From assembly GCF_040215105.1 (NCBI RefSeq), contig NZ_CP157875.1, positions 1,851,501-1,915,500 on the forward strand: a stretch of DNA of 64,000 nucleotides. The letters are read 5' to 3'. The notes under the pieces are model-generated. The model had not been told where the DNA came from. It was given only the letters and a program-made list of their open reading frames with translations, and ran no database searches. Position 1 is the first letter of the stretch. The number at the start of each line of letters is the position of its first letter. The position numbers and the translations under genes were made by a program. Positions 19,074-28,333 of this stretch are shown piece by piece. The DNA is from Aeromonas veronii. Lineage in GTDB: Bacteria; Pseudomonadota; Gammaproteobacteria; Enterobacterales; Aeromonadaceae.

Positions 19074-19955
19074 TCAGACCGCCCGGTACTCCAGCTCGAC
19101 ATGTCCCAGCGCCTTGAGGGTGGACTGGGCGGCATCCCGCTGGCTGATCGGGCTGTTGCCGTTCTCCAGCAGCACGGCGCGGCGCACCTGGCCGAGATCC
19201 TCACCGTTCAGGACCGCATGGGCGCAGGCCATCTGCATCGGCGGCAGGCTGGGGTTGAAGGCGGCGTTCTCCGCGTAGCGCCCGCAGAAGATGCGGCCGT
19301 CTGCAAATTGCAGCGCCACCGCGGCATAGCCCTGACTGTAGGGGGCGTAGCTCTGGCGGGCGGCCGCGAGGGCGGCTTGCCACAGGGGATCGTCGGTCTT
19401 CAGCACCAGCTCGTCGTGGGCCTGCGGGCTCATCAGGGCGTCGGTGATGTCGAGATCCGCCGGGCCGAAGGAGTGGGGCAGGAAGGATTGCAGCTCGCTC
19501 AAGTCGTCTGGCAGGGAGACTTTCAGGGTCTTGGCGGTACTCAGCTCGTTCATGAACTGGCGGCAGTGACCACAGGGGGTGTAGTTGACGGTGATCTCAC
19601 TGATCCCGGTCTCGCCGCCGAGCCAGGCATTGGAGATGGCGGACTGCTCCGCATGGACCGAGTGGAACAGTCCCGGGCCCGCGAACTCCATGTTGGCGCC
19701 GAAATACCAGCTGCCGCTCAGGCCGCAGGCGATGGCGCCCACGAAGAATTTGGAGATGGGGGCGACCGAACAGGCGGCGGCCAGCGGCAGCAGGGCCAGA
19801 CGCAGGGCGCGATCCTCAAGACCGGTGGCGGCTTTCAGGGTGGCGACTTGCTCGGGGCTGAAGCGGGCGGCGAACTGGTCGTCCAGCATGGGGCGCAGCG
19901 CCGCTTGCAGCGGGGCGGGCAGGGTGTCGAATGGCTTGGCAAAACGGGGATGCAT
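19074..19955 (-). CDS. cdd: Cytidine deaminase
   Basis: Zinc enzyme that deaminates cytidine and deoxycytidine in pyrimidine salvage. The 293-residue length is that of the homodimeric enterobacterial type. H101 and E103 (HAEQ) with C128 and C131 (PCGHC) form the zinc site and the proton shuttle; the second, catalytically silent domain fills the C-terminal half. It follows yohJ-yohK, as in E. coli, but a 229-base gap with a CRP-like site precedes it, suggesting its own catabolite-controlled promoter. Confidence 0.96.
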   Translation of the reverse strand: MHPRFAKPFDTLPAPLQAALRPMLDDQFAARFSPEQVATLKAATGLEDRALRLALLPLAAACSVAPISKFFVGAIACGLSGSWYFGANMEFAGPGLFHSVHAEQSAISNAWLGGETGISEITVNYTPCGHCRQFMNELSTAKTLKVSLPDDLSELQSFLPHSFGPADLDITDALMSPQAHDELVLKTDDPLWQAALAAARQSYAPYSQGYAAVALQFADGRIFCGRYAENAAFNPSLPPMQMACAHAVLNGEDLGQVRRAVLLENGNSPISQRDAAQSTLKALGHVELEYRAV

Positions 19956-20012
19956 ACTGTGTCCTCAAAGGCCAATTGGGGGGCCATTGTAGGGAGCAAG
20001 CGCACTGAAATG

Positions 20013-20028
20013 TGTGAGCGCGCTCACG
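20013..20028. promoter_or_regulatory. CRP-like site upstream of cdd
   Basis: TGTGA-GCGCGC-TCACG matches 9 of 10 fixed positions of TGTGA-N6-TCACA and is preceded by AAATG. It is 58 bases before the cdd start. E. coli cdd is CRP-activated and CytR-repressed; no CytR site could be called firmly here. Confidence 0.6.
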
Positions 20029-20184
20029 CCTTGGTGGGCAAAGGACGATGGATGTTAAAGGAAACGTTTGTCTTTCGCAATCTGTGCGGCGGCTCCCACC
20101 CCGGGCGGGGCCATGGCTGCGTGACGAGTCAGGGAGCGGGCGATGGGAGGGGCAGGGGGCGCTCTCCTCCCATCGTGGGGTGTT

Positions 20185-20871
20185 TCAGGTGAGCCAGTGG
20201 TAGAGGGCAAACAGCAGGGGGGCAACAGCGGCGGTGAGCACCCCGCAGACCACCATGGCGAGCGACGAGAAGGCCCCCTGGGTCACTCCTTTTTCGGCGG
20301 AGGTGGCGGTGCCGATGGCGTGGGCGCAGGCCCCCATGGCGAGCCCCTGCGCCTCGGGGTCGGTGACCCGCATCAGCTTGAGCAGGGGGTAGCCGATGAG
20401 GGCCCCCAGGATCCCGACCACCACCACCACGGCGGCGGCGATGGCGGGAATGCCGCCAAGGGACTGGCTGACACTCATGGCGAGCGGCGTGGTGATGGAC
20501 TTGGTGGCCAGGGAGGCCAGCAGCGCCGGATCCGCCCCCATGACGTGGCCGATGCCTAAGGTGGTACAGACCGAGATCAGCACGGATGCCAGGGTGCAGA
20601 CGAGTATGGGCTTGAGTCTGGCCTGGATCTGGCGCGCCTGCTGATAGAGGGGCAGCGCCAGCGCCACCACGGCGGGTTCGAGCAGGGCCGTGATGGGGAA
20701 GGTGCCGTGCTGGTACTCCGCCAGCGGCAGGTTGAAGAGGAGCAGGATGGCGATGATCACCAGGGTCGGGATCAGCACCGGGTTGATGATGGGCCAGGGC
20801 AGACGGCGATAGAGGGCCCGGGTGGCGAAATAGAGCGCCAGTGTCAGGGGAATGGCAAACCAGAACATCAT
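20185..20871 (-). CDS. yohK: LrgB/CidB family protein YohK
   Basis: Inner-membrane partner of YohJ, 228 residues, with about six helices and the LrgB core SLATKSITTPLAMSVSQSLG followed by ALIGYPLLKLM and AMGACAHAIGTATSAE. The family is linked to holin/antiholin-like control of autolysis and to export of small metabolites. Its ATG overlaps the yohJ stop (ATGA), so the pair is translationally coupled. A hairpin CGATGGGAGG / CCTCCCATCG (20141-20175) follows, without a good T-run. Confidence 0.9.
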   Translation of the reverse strand: MMFWFAIPLTLALYFATRALYRRLPWPIINPVLIPTLVIIAILLLFNLPLAEYQHGTFPITALLEPAVVALALPLYQQARQIQARLKPILVCTLASVLISVCTTLGIGHVMGADPALLASLATKSITTPLAMSVSQSLGGIPAIAAAVVVVVGILGALIGYPLLKLMRVTDPEAQGLAMGACAHAIGTATSAEKGVTQGAFSSLAMVVCGVLTAAVAPLLFALYHWLT

Positions 20872-21227
20872 TGCTTGTTCATCCTCTGGTAGAGATGGCC
20901 GACGGTGGCGAGGATCAGCACGATGCCGAGCACCACGCAGAGCATGATGAGGCCGAAGGATTGGCGCAGGGGCTCGAGCCAGGCCACGAGGCCAACCGCC
21001 ACCGGCACGAACAAAACCCCCATGTGGCGCAGCAGCAGACCGGCCCCCTGTTCCACCCAGTGCAGCTTGACGAGTTGCAGGGAGAGCAGCACGAACAGCA
21101 GCAGCATGCCGATGATGCTGCCGGGGAAGGCGAAGGGCAGCAGGGCCGCCAGGGCTTTGCCCGCCAGCAGGCAGGCGATGATGACCATGAAATCACGAAG
21201 GTAGAGCAGGGCGCGTTGAAGCAGCAC
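20868..21227 (-). CDS. yohJ: LrgA/CidA family protein YohJ
   Basis: Small holin-like membrane protein, partner of YohK. The core FPGSIIGMLLLFVLL is diagnostic of LrgA/CidA, with four hydrophobic segments. I place the start at GTG 21227 (VLLQRALLYLRDF) because GAGG lies 5 bases upstream and the resulting N-terminus aligns with E. coli YohJ; the ATG at 21188 would cut into the first helix, and the open frame above 21227 is not hydrophobic or conserved-looking. The product is 119 residues. Confidence 0.85.
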   Translation of the reverse strand: MLLQRALLYLRDFMVIIACLLAGKALAALLPFAFPGSIIGMLLLFVLLSLQLVKLHWVEQGAGLLLRHMGVLFVPVAVGLVAWLEPLRQSFGLIMLCVVLGIVLILATVGHLYQRMNKQ

Positions 21228-21380
21228 GGGGGCCTCATCTTGGCAACTGTGAGCGAGGTCGCAGTTTAACAGAACGCGGGGGGAACAGGACAGGGCCAAC
21301 TGACCCACAGGGGATACAATGGCGCCAGCGTCGTTTCCATTCACCAGACGTATCGTACCTGCCCATCAGAAGGAGATCCC

Positions 21381-23096
21381 ATGTCGGCCCCCTCGCGCTT
21401 GTCCCGGCTGCGCCAGTTATCCGCCCAGCCTGACCCCCATACCCAGTTGCTGCAGACCCCCGCCTGGGATGGCCCCCTGTGCCGGGTGCGGCTGGACAAC
21501 ACGGGTGCGGCGCCGGCGGCAATCCAGACGTGGTTGTTGTTTGATGGCGATCTCGGCATTAGCCCTGATGCCGCCATCTACGGGGAGGGATTCCAGATGC
21601 TGGCCCAGACCATGGGCACCTGGCGTTCTCCCGAGCCGGTCGGACGCTGCCCGGACGCGAGCGTCTATCGCATCAGTGCGGATCAGGGTTATCACACCAT
21701 CCACAACCTGCTGCTGGTGGAGCAAGCGGGGGGCTGGCTGCTGCTGGGGTTCACGAGTTGCCAGCGCTTTGGCGGCGAGTTTCGGCTCTATCCCGATGGC
21801 CGTTTGCAGATCCTGATGAACGGCGAGGGGCGGGCATTGGCCCCGGGCCAGCATTGGCAAAGCGAAGCCCTGCTCTGCCTGGAGGGGCCGGATCGGGAGG
21901 CGCTGCTGGCTGAGCTGGCCAGCCGGATTGGCGCCGAACACCCGGCCCTGGTCGCCGACGTGAAGGCCCGCCCCAGCGGCTGGTGCTCCTGGTATCACTA
22001 CTACGCGCAGGTGAGCGCGGACGACATCCGCGAGAATCTGGCCGAGCGGGCCGCGCGCTTTCCAGGCCTGCGCTATGTGCAGATCGATGACGGTTATCAG
22101 GCGAGGATGGGGGACTGGCTTGAGCCGTCTGCCAAATTCGAGCAGGGGGTGGCGGCGCTCGCCAGCGAGATCCGCGCCGCCGGTTGTGAGCCGGCGCTCT
22201 GGGTCGCCCCCTTTATCGCCGAACCCGGCTCCCGGGTATTCCAGCAGCATCCCGAGTGGTTCGTGAAGGGGGAGGACGGTCTGCCGCTCCCCTCGGAGCG
22301 GGTCACCTACGGTGGCTGGCGCTGCACTCCCTGGTATGTGCTGGATGGCACCCATCCTGAGGTGCAGGCCCATCTCGAGCAGGTATTTCGCACCCTGCGC
22401 CAGCAGTGGGGGATCCACTACTTCAAGCTGGACGCGAACTTCTGGGGCACCATTCACGGCGGTCAGTTCCACGATGCTAGCGCGACCCGGGTCGAGGCCT
22501 ATCGCCGTGGCATGGCGGCGGTGCTGCGCGGCGCCGGGGAGGGGGCCTTCCTGCTCGGCTGCAACGCCCCCATCTGGCCGAGTCTGGGGCTGGTGCACGG
22601 CATGCGGGTGAGCGACGACGTGGAGCGCCATGGCCCCCGTTTTCGCCAGATAGCGCGGGAGGCCTTCTGCCGCGCCTGGCAAAATGACCGGTTGTGGGCG
22701 CTGGATCCGGACTGCGTCTGCCTGCGGGATTTGCCAAGTCAACGTGCCTTTGAGGCGGACTACCAGTTCCACCTGGCCGCCCTGGTGGCGAGCGGCGGCA
22801 TGGTGCTGGCGGGAGACAGGCTGCGGGATCTCGATGACGAGCAGGCGACCTGGCTGCACAAGCTGCTGGCCCTGTGCGAGGCGCGGGCCCCGGCGGCCCG
22901 GTTCGATGACATGGGGTTCAGCCGTGGCAGGGTGGCGCTGCCAGGTGGCGGCGAGCTGCTCTGCCTGTTCAACTGGGAAGACGCTGCGCGGGAGGTCTCT
23001 GTGCCAGCGGGAGGGCAGGACTTCTGGGATGAGCGCCCCGCGGGTCAGCGGATTGCGCTGCAAGCAGGGCAAGGCAGAGTGCTGCTGTACCGTTAA
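21381..23096 (+). CDS. GH36-type alpha-galactosidase
   Basis: Glycoside hydrolase of clan D, 571 residues. The TIM-barrel core shows WCSWYHYY (201-208), YVQIDDGYQ (232-240), PALWVAPF and the nucleophile region YFKLDANFW with D351. The acid/base is expected in RVSDDVE (D412 or D413). It is shorter than the 700-residue enterobacterial RafA type and lacks a signal peptide, so it is probably cytoplasmic. AAGGAGA lies 6 bases before the ATG. No sugar transporter is adjacent, so the natural substrate is uncertain. Confidence 0.85.
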   Translation: MSAPSRLSRLRQLSAQPDPHTQLLQTPAWDGPLCRVRLDNTGAAPAAIQTWLLFDGDLGISPDAAIYGEGFQMLAQTMGTWRSPEPVGRCPDASVYRISADQGYHTIHNLLLVEQAGGWLLLGFTSCQRFGGEFRLYPDGRLQILMNGEGRALAPGQHWQSEALLCLEGPDREALLAELASRIGAEHPALVADVKARPSGWCSWYHYYAQVSADDIRENLAERAARFPGLRYVQIDDGYQARMGDWLEPSAKFEQGVAALASEIRAAGCEPALWVAPFIAEPGSRVFQQHPEWFVKGEDGLPLPSERVTYGGWRCTPWYVLDGTHPEVQAHLEQVFRTLRQQWGIHYFKLDANFWGTIHGGQFHDASATRVEAYRRGMAAVLRGAGEGAFLLGCNAPIWPSLGLVHGMRVSDDVERHGPRFRQIAREAFCRAWQNDRLWALDPDCVCLRDLPSQRAFEADYQFHLAALVASGGMVLAGDRLRDLDDEQATWLHKLLALCEARAPAARFDDMGFSRGRVALPGGGELLCLFNWEDAAREVSVPAGGQDFWDERPAGQRIALQAGQGRVLLYR

Positions 23097-23112
23097 AGTC
23101 AGTTCAGGCAGA

Positions 23113-23140
23113 TAAAAAGGCTCCCTCGGGAGCCTTTTTT
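23113..23140. terminator. Bidirectional terminator after GH36 gene
   Basis: AAAAAGGCTCC / GGAGCCTTTTTT stem-loop between convergent genes. Confidence 0.8.
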
Positions 23141-23166
23141 GGTGTCTCTGGTTGCCTGGGGAGGCG

Positions 23167-23673
23167 CTAGAAGTGCCACTCCATGCCGATGGCATAGTTG
23201 GAGGAGCCGTAGCCCGGGATCTCGTTGCTGGAGACCAGGGCCTTCAGGGTCATGCGCTTGCTCAGGGGCATGCCGAGCCCCATGCCGATGGCCACCTCGT
23301 CGGTCTGATCCCCCATCATGTCGACCCGCAGGGTGCGATAGAGGGAGAGATCCTCGCTCATCTGGGCGTAGATCTGGGACGACTTGTTGTAGAGCTGACC
23401 GAACACCTCCATCTGGAAGCCGTTTTGCGGCGTGATGGCGATCGGGATGCCGGCGAAGCGGTAGAGATCCGAGTGGTTGAAGTAGCTGTTGGTGATCTGG
23501 GGGGTGAAATCGGTCTGCCGATAGAGGGTGCTGAAGTTGCTTTCGATGAGCCGGTAGGTCTGCTCGGGCAGGCGCAGCAGATAGTCCGGTACCTCGAAGC
23601 GCACGCTGGCCATGGCAGCCGAGGGCAGCAGGGCACAGGCCACAAGGGTGAAAACAGACAGTCCTGAACGCAT
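23167..23673 (-). CDS. Small exported protein, possibly an outer-membrane barrel
   Basis: I do not recognise this family. The 168-residue product starts at ATG 23673 with a signal peptide (MRSGLSVFTLVACALLPS, cleavage near AMA) and then a soluble-looking segment rich in Y, F and Q. The last 60 residues alternate polar and hydrophobic residues (VAIGMGLGMPLSKRMTLKAL) and the protein ends in IGMEWHF. A terminal phenylalanine after alternating residues is typical of outer-membrane beta-barrels. No cysteine for lipidation is present. Confidence 0.6.
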   Translation of the reverse strand: MRSGLSVFTLVACALLPSAAMASVRFEVPDYLLRLPEQTYRLIESNFSTLYRQTDFTPQITNSYFNHSDLYRFAGIPIAITPQNGFQMEVFGQLYNKSSQIYAQMSEDLSLYRTLRVDMMGDQTDEVAIGMGLGMPLSKRMTLKALVSSNEIPGYGSSNYAIGMEWHF

Positions 23674-23822
23674 CAAATCGGCAATCCCCAAGAGTCGATG
23701 GCACGGCGTCCTGCCGTTCGTAGATACAAATAATCAAATTATCAGGAGTCTGGGCTCCCCTTGCTCATTATGTCCCGAGCAAGGGCAGCGTACAGGGATT
23801 TAACTGTGAAATCACTCACATA

Positions 23823-25250
23823 TCAGAGATCTTCGAGGTAGCGATAGAGGCTCTTGAGGATGGCGAAGTTCCGTTCGTTCCCCTGGTTCTGTTCCGCCAG
23901 GGCCTCCAGACGGGCGGCATAATCCGGCAACCGGCTGCTGAAGTAGTCGCTGCAGTGCAGGCGCCAGCGTTTCTGTTCGGCTTCGCTCAAGGTATGGGGC
24001 CAGTTGCGGGCACGATAGCGCAGCAGCATCTCGGGCAGGCGCGGATCGCTGAAGGCAAATTCCCGCTCTCCCAGCAGATCCGCCGGGGTGGCGCGCACCA
24101 GATCCATGCTGGCCTTGTCGCCGTGGCTGAAGAAGCCGGCGTAGAGCTGGGTGTCGGGATCCTTGTCGTTGCTGCCGGCGAACTCCTGGTTGAACACCTC
24201 CACCAGCTTCTCCCGTATTTCGGGGTGGGCTCGCAGCAGATCCAGGCTCTTGCGACACTGCTCCCGATTGACCCCGAGTTCGTCCGCCCGCTCGGCCGTG
24301 AGGGTGGCGGCCGGGGCCAGCACCGGGCACTTGTTGATGTGCACCAGCTTCACCGGAATGCCGGCCAGATCCCCCAGCTCATCCTTCTTGGTGTAGAGCC
24401 GCTCGCGGATCTCGTCGCTGCTGAGCTCGATGAGGGGGGTGGGGTCGCGGGTGAGATCCACCATGATCACCGCATTCTGATTGGTGGGATGCCAGGCGAG
24501 TGGCGACACCCAGCTCACGCACCCCTGCCAGGGGGAGAACATGCCGGAGACGTGCACCAGGGGCTTCATGGTCACCACGTCGATGAGGGCCTTGACCTTG
24601 TTCTTGTTGCGCAGATCGAAGAGATACCCGAACAGCTTGGGCTGGGCTTTTTTTACCAGCTTGGCCATCTCGATGGTGGCCAGCACGTCCGAGAGCGCAT
24701 CGTGGGCATTGGCGTGGGCCACGCCGTTGGCCACGGTCAATTTTTCGAGGCGAAAGCTCGGCTTGCCCTCTTCATCGAACGCCCACGTGATCCCCTCCGG
24801 ACGCAAGGCGTAGCAGGCCCGCAGCATGTCGAGGATGTCCCAGCGGGAGTTGCCGTTTTGCCAGGCGTAGGCGTAAGGGTCGTAGAAGTTGCGATAGAGG
24901 GTGTAGCGGGTCACCTCGTCATCGAAGCGGATGCTGTTGTAACCGAGCACGCAGGTGTTCGGCGTCGCGAACTGTTCGTGGATCTGGCGAATGAAGTCCG
25001 CCTCGCACAACCCGTCCTTCATCGCCTTTTGCGGCGTGATGCCGGTGATGAGGCAGGCCTCGGGATCCGGCAGGTAGTCAGCAGGGGGCTTGCAGTAGAT
25101 GACCAGGGGCTCGCCGATGAGGTTGAAATCCGCGTCGGTGCGAATGCCCGCGAACTGGGACGGCCTGTCCTTCGCGGGGCTGATCCCGAAGGTCTCGTAG
25201 TCGTGGAAGTAGAAGGTCGGCCCTTGGCCTGATTGTGCTGCGTTGCTCAT
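23823..25250 (-). CDS. sbcB: Exodeoxyribonuclease I
   Basis: 3'-5' single-strand DNA exonuclease of the DEDDh family that acts in recombination, mismatch repair and suppression of recBC defects. The 475-residue product starts MSNAAQSGQGPTFYFHDYET; the first acidic pair is in FHDYET, and the third motif is NAHDALSDV. The SH3-like and helical C-terminal domains follow with IPVKLVHINKCPVL. ATG 25250 is chosen because the 44 codons upstream resemble no family sequence. Length agrees with E. coli ExoI (475). Confidence 0.96.
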   Translation of the reverse strand: MSNAAQSGQGPTFYFHDYETFGISPAKDRPSQFAGIRTDADFNLIGEPLVIYCKPPADYLPDPEACLITGITPQKAMKDGLCEADFIRQIHEQFATPNTCVLGYNSIRFDDEVTRYTLYRNFYDPYAYAWQNGNSRWDILDMLRACYALRPEGITWAFDEEGKPSFRLEKLTVANGVAHANAHDALSDVLATIEMAKLVKKAQPKLFGYLFDLRNKNKVKALIDVVTMKPLVHVSGMFSPWQGCVSWVSPLAWHPTNQNAVIMVDLTRDPTPLIELSSDEIRERLYTKKDELGDLAGIPVKLVHINKCPVLAPAATLTAERADELGVNREQCRKSLDLLRAHPEIREKLVEVFNQEFAGSNDKDPDTQLYAGFFSHGDKASMDLVRATPADLLGEREFAFSDPRLPEMLLRYRARNWPHTLSEAEQKRWRLHCSDYFSSRLPDYAARLEALAEQNQGNERNFAILKSLYRYLEDL

Positions 25251-25756
25251 GTTGTCCGAAATGCGGGGGCGCCTGGCGCCAGGGTGGATGGTGACGGGCA
25301 CCACGAATGCCAGCATGGTAAACCATAGCGTCGGCAGAGCGAAGTGCAGCCCTCCCGCCTGATGCTTTAATCGGCAGGCCATGCCATGGCTGCGGGTAAC
25401 GTCAGTTCGTTCAGATCTGTTAGGGGATGCCCCGACAGCAGCCCATGATCGTCATATCGATAAAGGGGCACGAGCAGGCTCGATGGTGGGAAGCGTCAGT
25501 ATTTGCTGCTTGTACATAAGGTTACAGAAGAAGCATGGCGGTCGGGCGGGGCTCTGGTGAATCATGTGTGCATGACGAGAGGGCCGGGTTGGCCCGGTGG
25601 CAGGTGACCGCCCTTGTCCGATGGATGGCCGGGCTTCTGTCAGGCGCAGCGGCGTCGTGTCTGTTCTCATTTGAGTTGGTTTTTTCACCCCACCGCGGGT
25701 TTGCCTGTAGGCTCAATGGGGTGTGTTCATTCTCAATATCATGACGGGAAGCGGGA
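25251..25756. other. Intergenic region between sbcB and mprF
   Basis: A divergent interval of about 500 bases. Small overlapping open frames on both strands have unconvincing composition. It must hold the sbcB and mprF promoters, and could hide a small RNA, but I found no terminator-like hairpin with a T-run to support one. Confidence 0.5.
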
Positions 25757-28159
25757 ATGCGGCGTTCATTGTTCGTCTGGATAGGCCCCCTGTGCAGCCT
25801 GCTGCTGCTCGGGGCGGCCTTGACCGTGTTGTATCACCTGACCGAGTCCTGGCACTGGCACGATATCCGGCTGGCCCTCTGGTCCCAACCCCTGCCACCG
25901 CTGGCCGGGGCCTTGCTGCTGACCCTGCTGAGCTATGGCTGCCTCTGCTGCTATGACCTGCTGGCGGTGCGCATGCTCGGCAAACCCGTACCCTGGCCGC
26001 AGGTCGGGATGACCTCCTTCATCGCCTATACCTTCTCCAACACCCTGGGCTTTGCGCTGCTGACCGGCTCCTCGGTGCGCTACCGTCTCTACTCCTCCCT
26101 GGGGCTCGGCACCTTCGAGGTGGCTCGCGTCATCCTGTTCTGCTCCATCACTTTCTTCCTCGGCCTGCTGGCCTGGGGCGGGCTCTCCCTCCTGCTGGGG
26201 CAGGCCCGGAGCCTGTTGCCGGGCTGGCCGGATTGGGCGGGCTGGGGGTTGCAACTGGCTGGCGCCCTGGCGCTGCTGGCGGTGCTGGGTTATCTGTTCT
26301 GGCCCGGCGCCCGGCTCAGCTGGCGCGGCCATCAGCTGACCCTGCCGAGCCTGAAGTACCGGCTGCTGCAACTGCTGGTCGCCCTGCTGGACTGGATGGC
26401 CGCCGCCGCCGTGCTCTATGTGTTGCTGCCGTCTGGGAGCGTACCCTATGGCGTGCTGCTCAGCGCCTTCGTGATCTCCAGCCTGCTCGGGGTGCTGGCT
26501 CATGTGCCGGGGGGGCTGGGGGTGTTTGAGGCGAGCATGAGCCTGCTGCTTGCGCACTATCTGCCGGCGGACAAACTGCTGGCCGCCCTGCTGCTCTATC
26601 GCTGCATCTACTATGTGCTGCCCTTCCTCTGCGCCCTGCTGTTGTTCGCGAGCCAGGAGGCCTTGCAACAGCGGGCCCGCTGGCAGCGGCTGCAGGGGCT
26701 CATGAGCGCCATGCGCGAGTTTCTGCCGGCCCTCATCAGTCTCGGCACCTTCGCCGCCGGCACACTGCTGCTCTGCTCCGGCATGGTGCCGACCATGCGG
26801 GGGCGCATCGAGGCCGTGTTGCAGATCTTTCCCCTGCACCTGCTGGAGATCTCCCATGTGCTCGGCAGCGTCAGCGGCGTGCTGCTGATCCTGCTGGCCC
26901 ACAGCCTCTATCGGCGTCACGACGGGGCGTTTCGCATCACCCAGTGGCTGCTTGGCCTTGGCATGATGTTCTCCCTGTTCAAGGGGGCCGACTGGGAGTC
27001 TGCCCTGCTGCTCGGCGCCTTCCTGCTCGTCATCACCCCCTGTCGGTCGCTGTTCTATCGCAAGGGCTCCCTGCTGCACGCCCAGTTCACCCCCGGCTGG
27101 CTGATGTCGGTGGGGGCCGTGCTGCTGGGGGCCTTGTGGCTGCTCTTCTTCTCCTATCGCCAGGTGGAGTATGACCAGAGCCTCTGGCTCAATGTCTCGG
27201 CCCATGGGCCGGGCGCGGCTTCCCGTGCCTTGCGTGCCATGGGGAGCGTGATCGCCGTGCTGGCGGTGGTGGGGGTGGCCCAGTTGCTGGCGCCCCTGCG
27301 GGTCTTTGGCAACAAGCCGGGCAAAGAGGAGCTGGCCCGGGCACAGGCGCTGGTGCTGCGTCATGGCGGCGGTCACGGTTATCTGGCCCAGCTCGGTGAC
27401 AAGTCACTGCTGTTTCACGCCAGTGGCGAGGCGTTTCTGATGTACGGGGTGGAGGGCAACAGCTGGATAGTGATGGGGGACCCCATCGGCCATGCCTCGC
27501 TGGTCGAGGAACTGCTGTGGCAGTTTAGGGAACTGTGCGACGAGCAGGACGCCAACCCGGTGTTCTATCAGGTGTCGGCCCGCTATCTGCCGCTCTACCT
27601 GGATCTCGGCCTCATCCCGTTCAAGCTCGGGGAGGAGGCGATCGTCGATCTCAAGGGGTTCGATCTCGCCGGCAGCCGGCTGCGCAACCTGCGCCAGAGC
27701 CACGCCAAGGGCAAGCGGGAGGGGCTGAGTTTCGAGGTGGTGGACGTAGCCCAGGTGGCCGCCCTGCTGCCTGCCCTCAAGGCCATCTCCGACACCTGGC
27801 TGCGCAGCAAGCAGGGCAAGGAGAAGGGGTTCTCGGTGGGGAGCTTCGAGCCTGACTATCTTGCCCTGAGCCCGGCGGCGCTGGTGTGGCACGAGGGCCA
27901 CATCGTGGGGTTTGCCAACCTCTGGATCAGCGACAACAAGGAGAGCCTCTCCATCGATCTGATGCGCTACAGCGTGGACACGGGCACGGCCCCCATCATG
28001 GACTTCCTGTTCGTGGAGCTGCTGCTGTGGGGCAAGGGGGAGGGTTATGAGAGCTTCAACCTCGGCATGGCCCCCATGTCCGGCTTCAACGATCACCCCC
28101 TTGCCAGCTACTGGGCCCGGCTCGGCAATACCCTGTTTACCCGGGGCAGCCGTTTTTAG
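25757..28159 (+). CDS. mprF: Lysyl-phosphatidylglycerol synthase/flippase MprF, truncated by an in-frame TAG
   Basis: Bifunctional membrane enzyme that adds an aminoacyl group to phosphatidylglycerol using charged tRNA and flips the product outward, conferring resistance to cationic peptides. The N-terminal half is a long multi-helix flippase domain (about 1-490); the C-terminal DUF2156/GNAT-like synthase domain follows, with GDPIGHASLVEELLWQF and SIDLMRYS. The frame ends at TAG 28157-28159 after RGSRF. Just beyond, in the same frame, comes NFQGLRRYKEKFSPQWEPRY, which is the normal family end, where a tyrosine should replace the stop. So 54 codons are lost unless the stop is read through. GGGAAG precedes the ATG. 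Confidence 0.9.
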   Translation: MRRSLFVWIGPLCSLLLLGAALTVLYHLTESWHWHDIRLALWSQPLPPLAGALLLTLLSYGCLCCYDLLAVRMLGKPVPWPQVGMTSFIAYTFSNTLGFALLTGSSVRYRLYSSLGLGTFEVARVILFCSITFFLGLLAWGGLSLLLGQARSLLPGWPDWAGWGLQLAGALALLAVLGYLFWPGARLSWRGHQLTLPSLKYRLLQLLVALLDWMAAAAVLYVLLPSGSVPYGVLLSAFVISSLLGVLAHVPGGLGVFEASMSLLLAHYLPADKLLAALLLYRCIYYVLPFLCALLLFASQEALQQRARWQRLQGLMSAMREFLPALISLGTFAAGTLLLCSGMVPTMRGRIEAVLQIFPLHLLEISHVLGSVSGVLLILLAHSLYRRHDGAFRITQWLLGLGMMFSLFKGADWESALLLGAFLLVITPCRSLFYRKGSLLHAQFTPGWLMSVGAVLLGALWLLFFSYRQVEYDQSLWLNVSAHGPGAASRALRAMGSVIAVLAVVGVAQLLAPLRVFGNKPGKEELARAQALVLRHGGGHGYLAQLGDKSLLFHASGEAFLMYGVEGNSWIVMGDPIGHASLVEELLWQFRELCDEQDANPVFYQVSARYLPLYLDLGLIPFKLGEEAIVDLKGFDLAGSRLRNLRQSHAKGKREGLSFEVVDVAQVAALLPALKAISDTWLRSKQGKEKGFSVGSFEPDYLALSPAALVWHEGHIVGFANLWISDNKESLSIDLMRYSVDTGTAPIMDFLFVELLLWGKGEGYESFNLGMAPMSGFNDHPLASYWARLGNTLFTRGSRF

Positions 28160-28324
28160 AACTTCCAGGGGCTGCGCCGCTACAAGGAGAAGTTCTCCCC
28201 CCAGTGGGAGCCCCGCTATCTGCTCTGCACCAGCCGATTGACGCTGCCCCGCACCCTGACTCACCTGATCTCCCTGATAAGCCGCGGCCCGCTTGGGTTG
28301 ATGAATAACATGCTGAAGAAATAG
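28160..28324 (+). pseudogene. mprF: Cut-off C-terminal tail of mprF
   Basis: 54 codons in frame with mprF after the amber codon, starting NFQGLRRYKEKF and ending LMNNMLKK, then a TAG at 28322-28324. The sequence keeps the conserved KEKFSPQWEPRYL stretch and shows no further damage, so the interruption is recent, a sequencing error, or a read-through site. The terminal stop overlaps the ribosome site of the next gene, as expected for an intact operon. Confidence 0.85.
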
Positions 28325-28333
28325 GAGTTGGCC

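Noticed and set aside
25766..27376. 536-codon open frame on the minus strand
   Set aside because: Antisense to mprF; low-complexity Q/P/A/G composition typical of a shadow frame.
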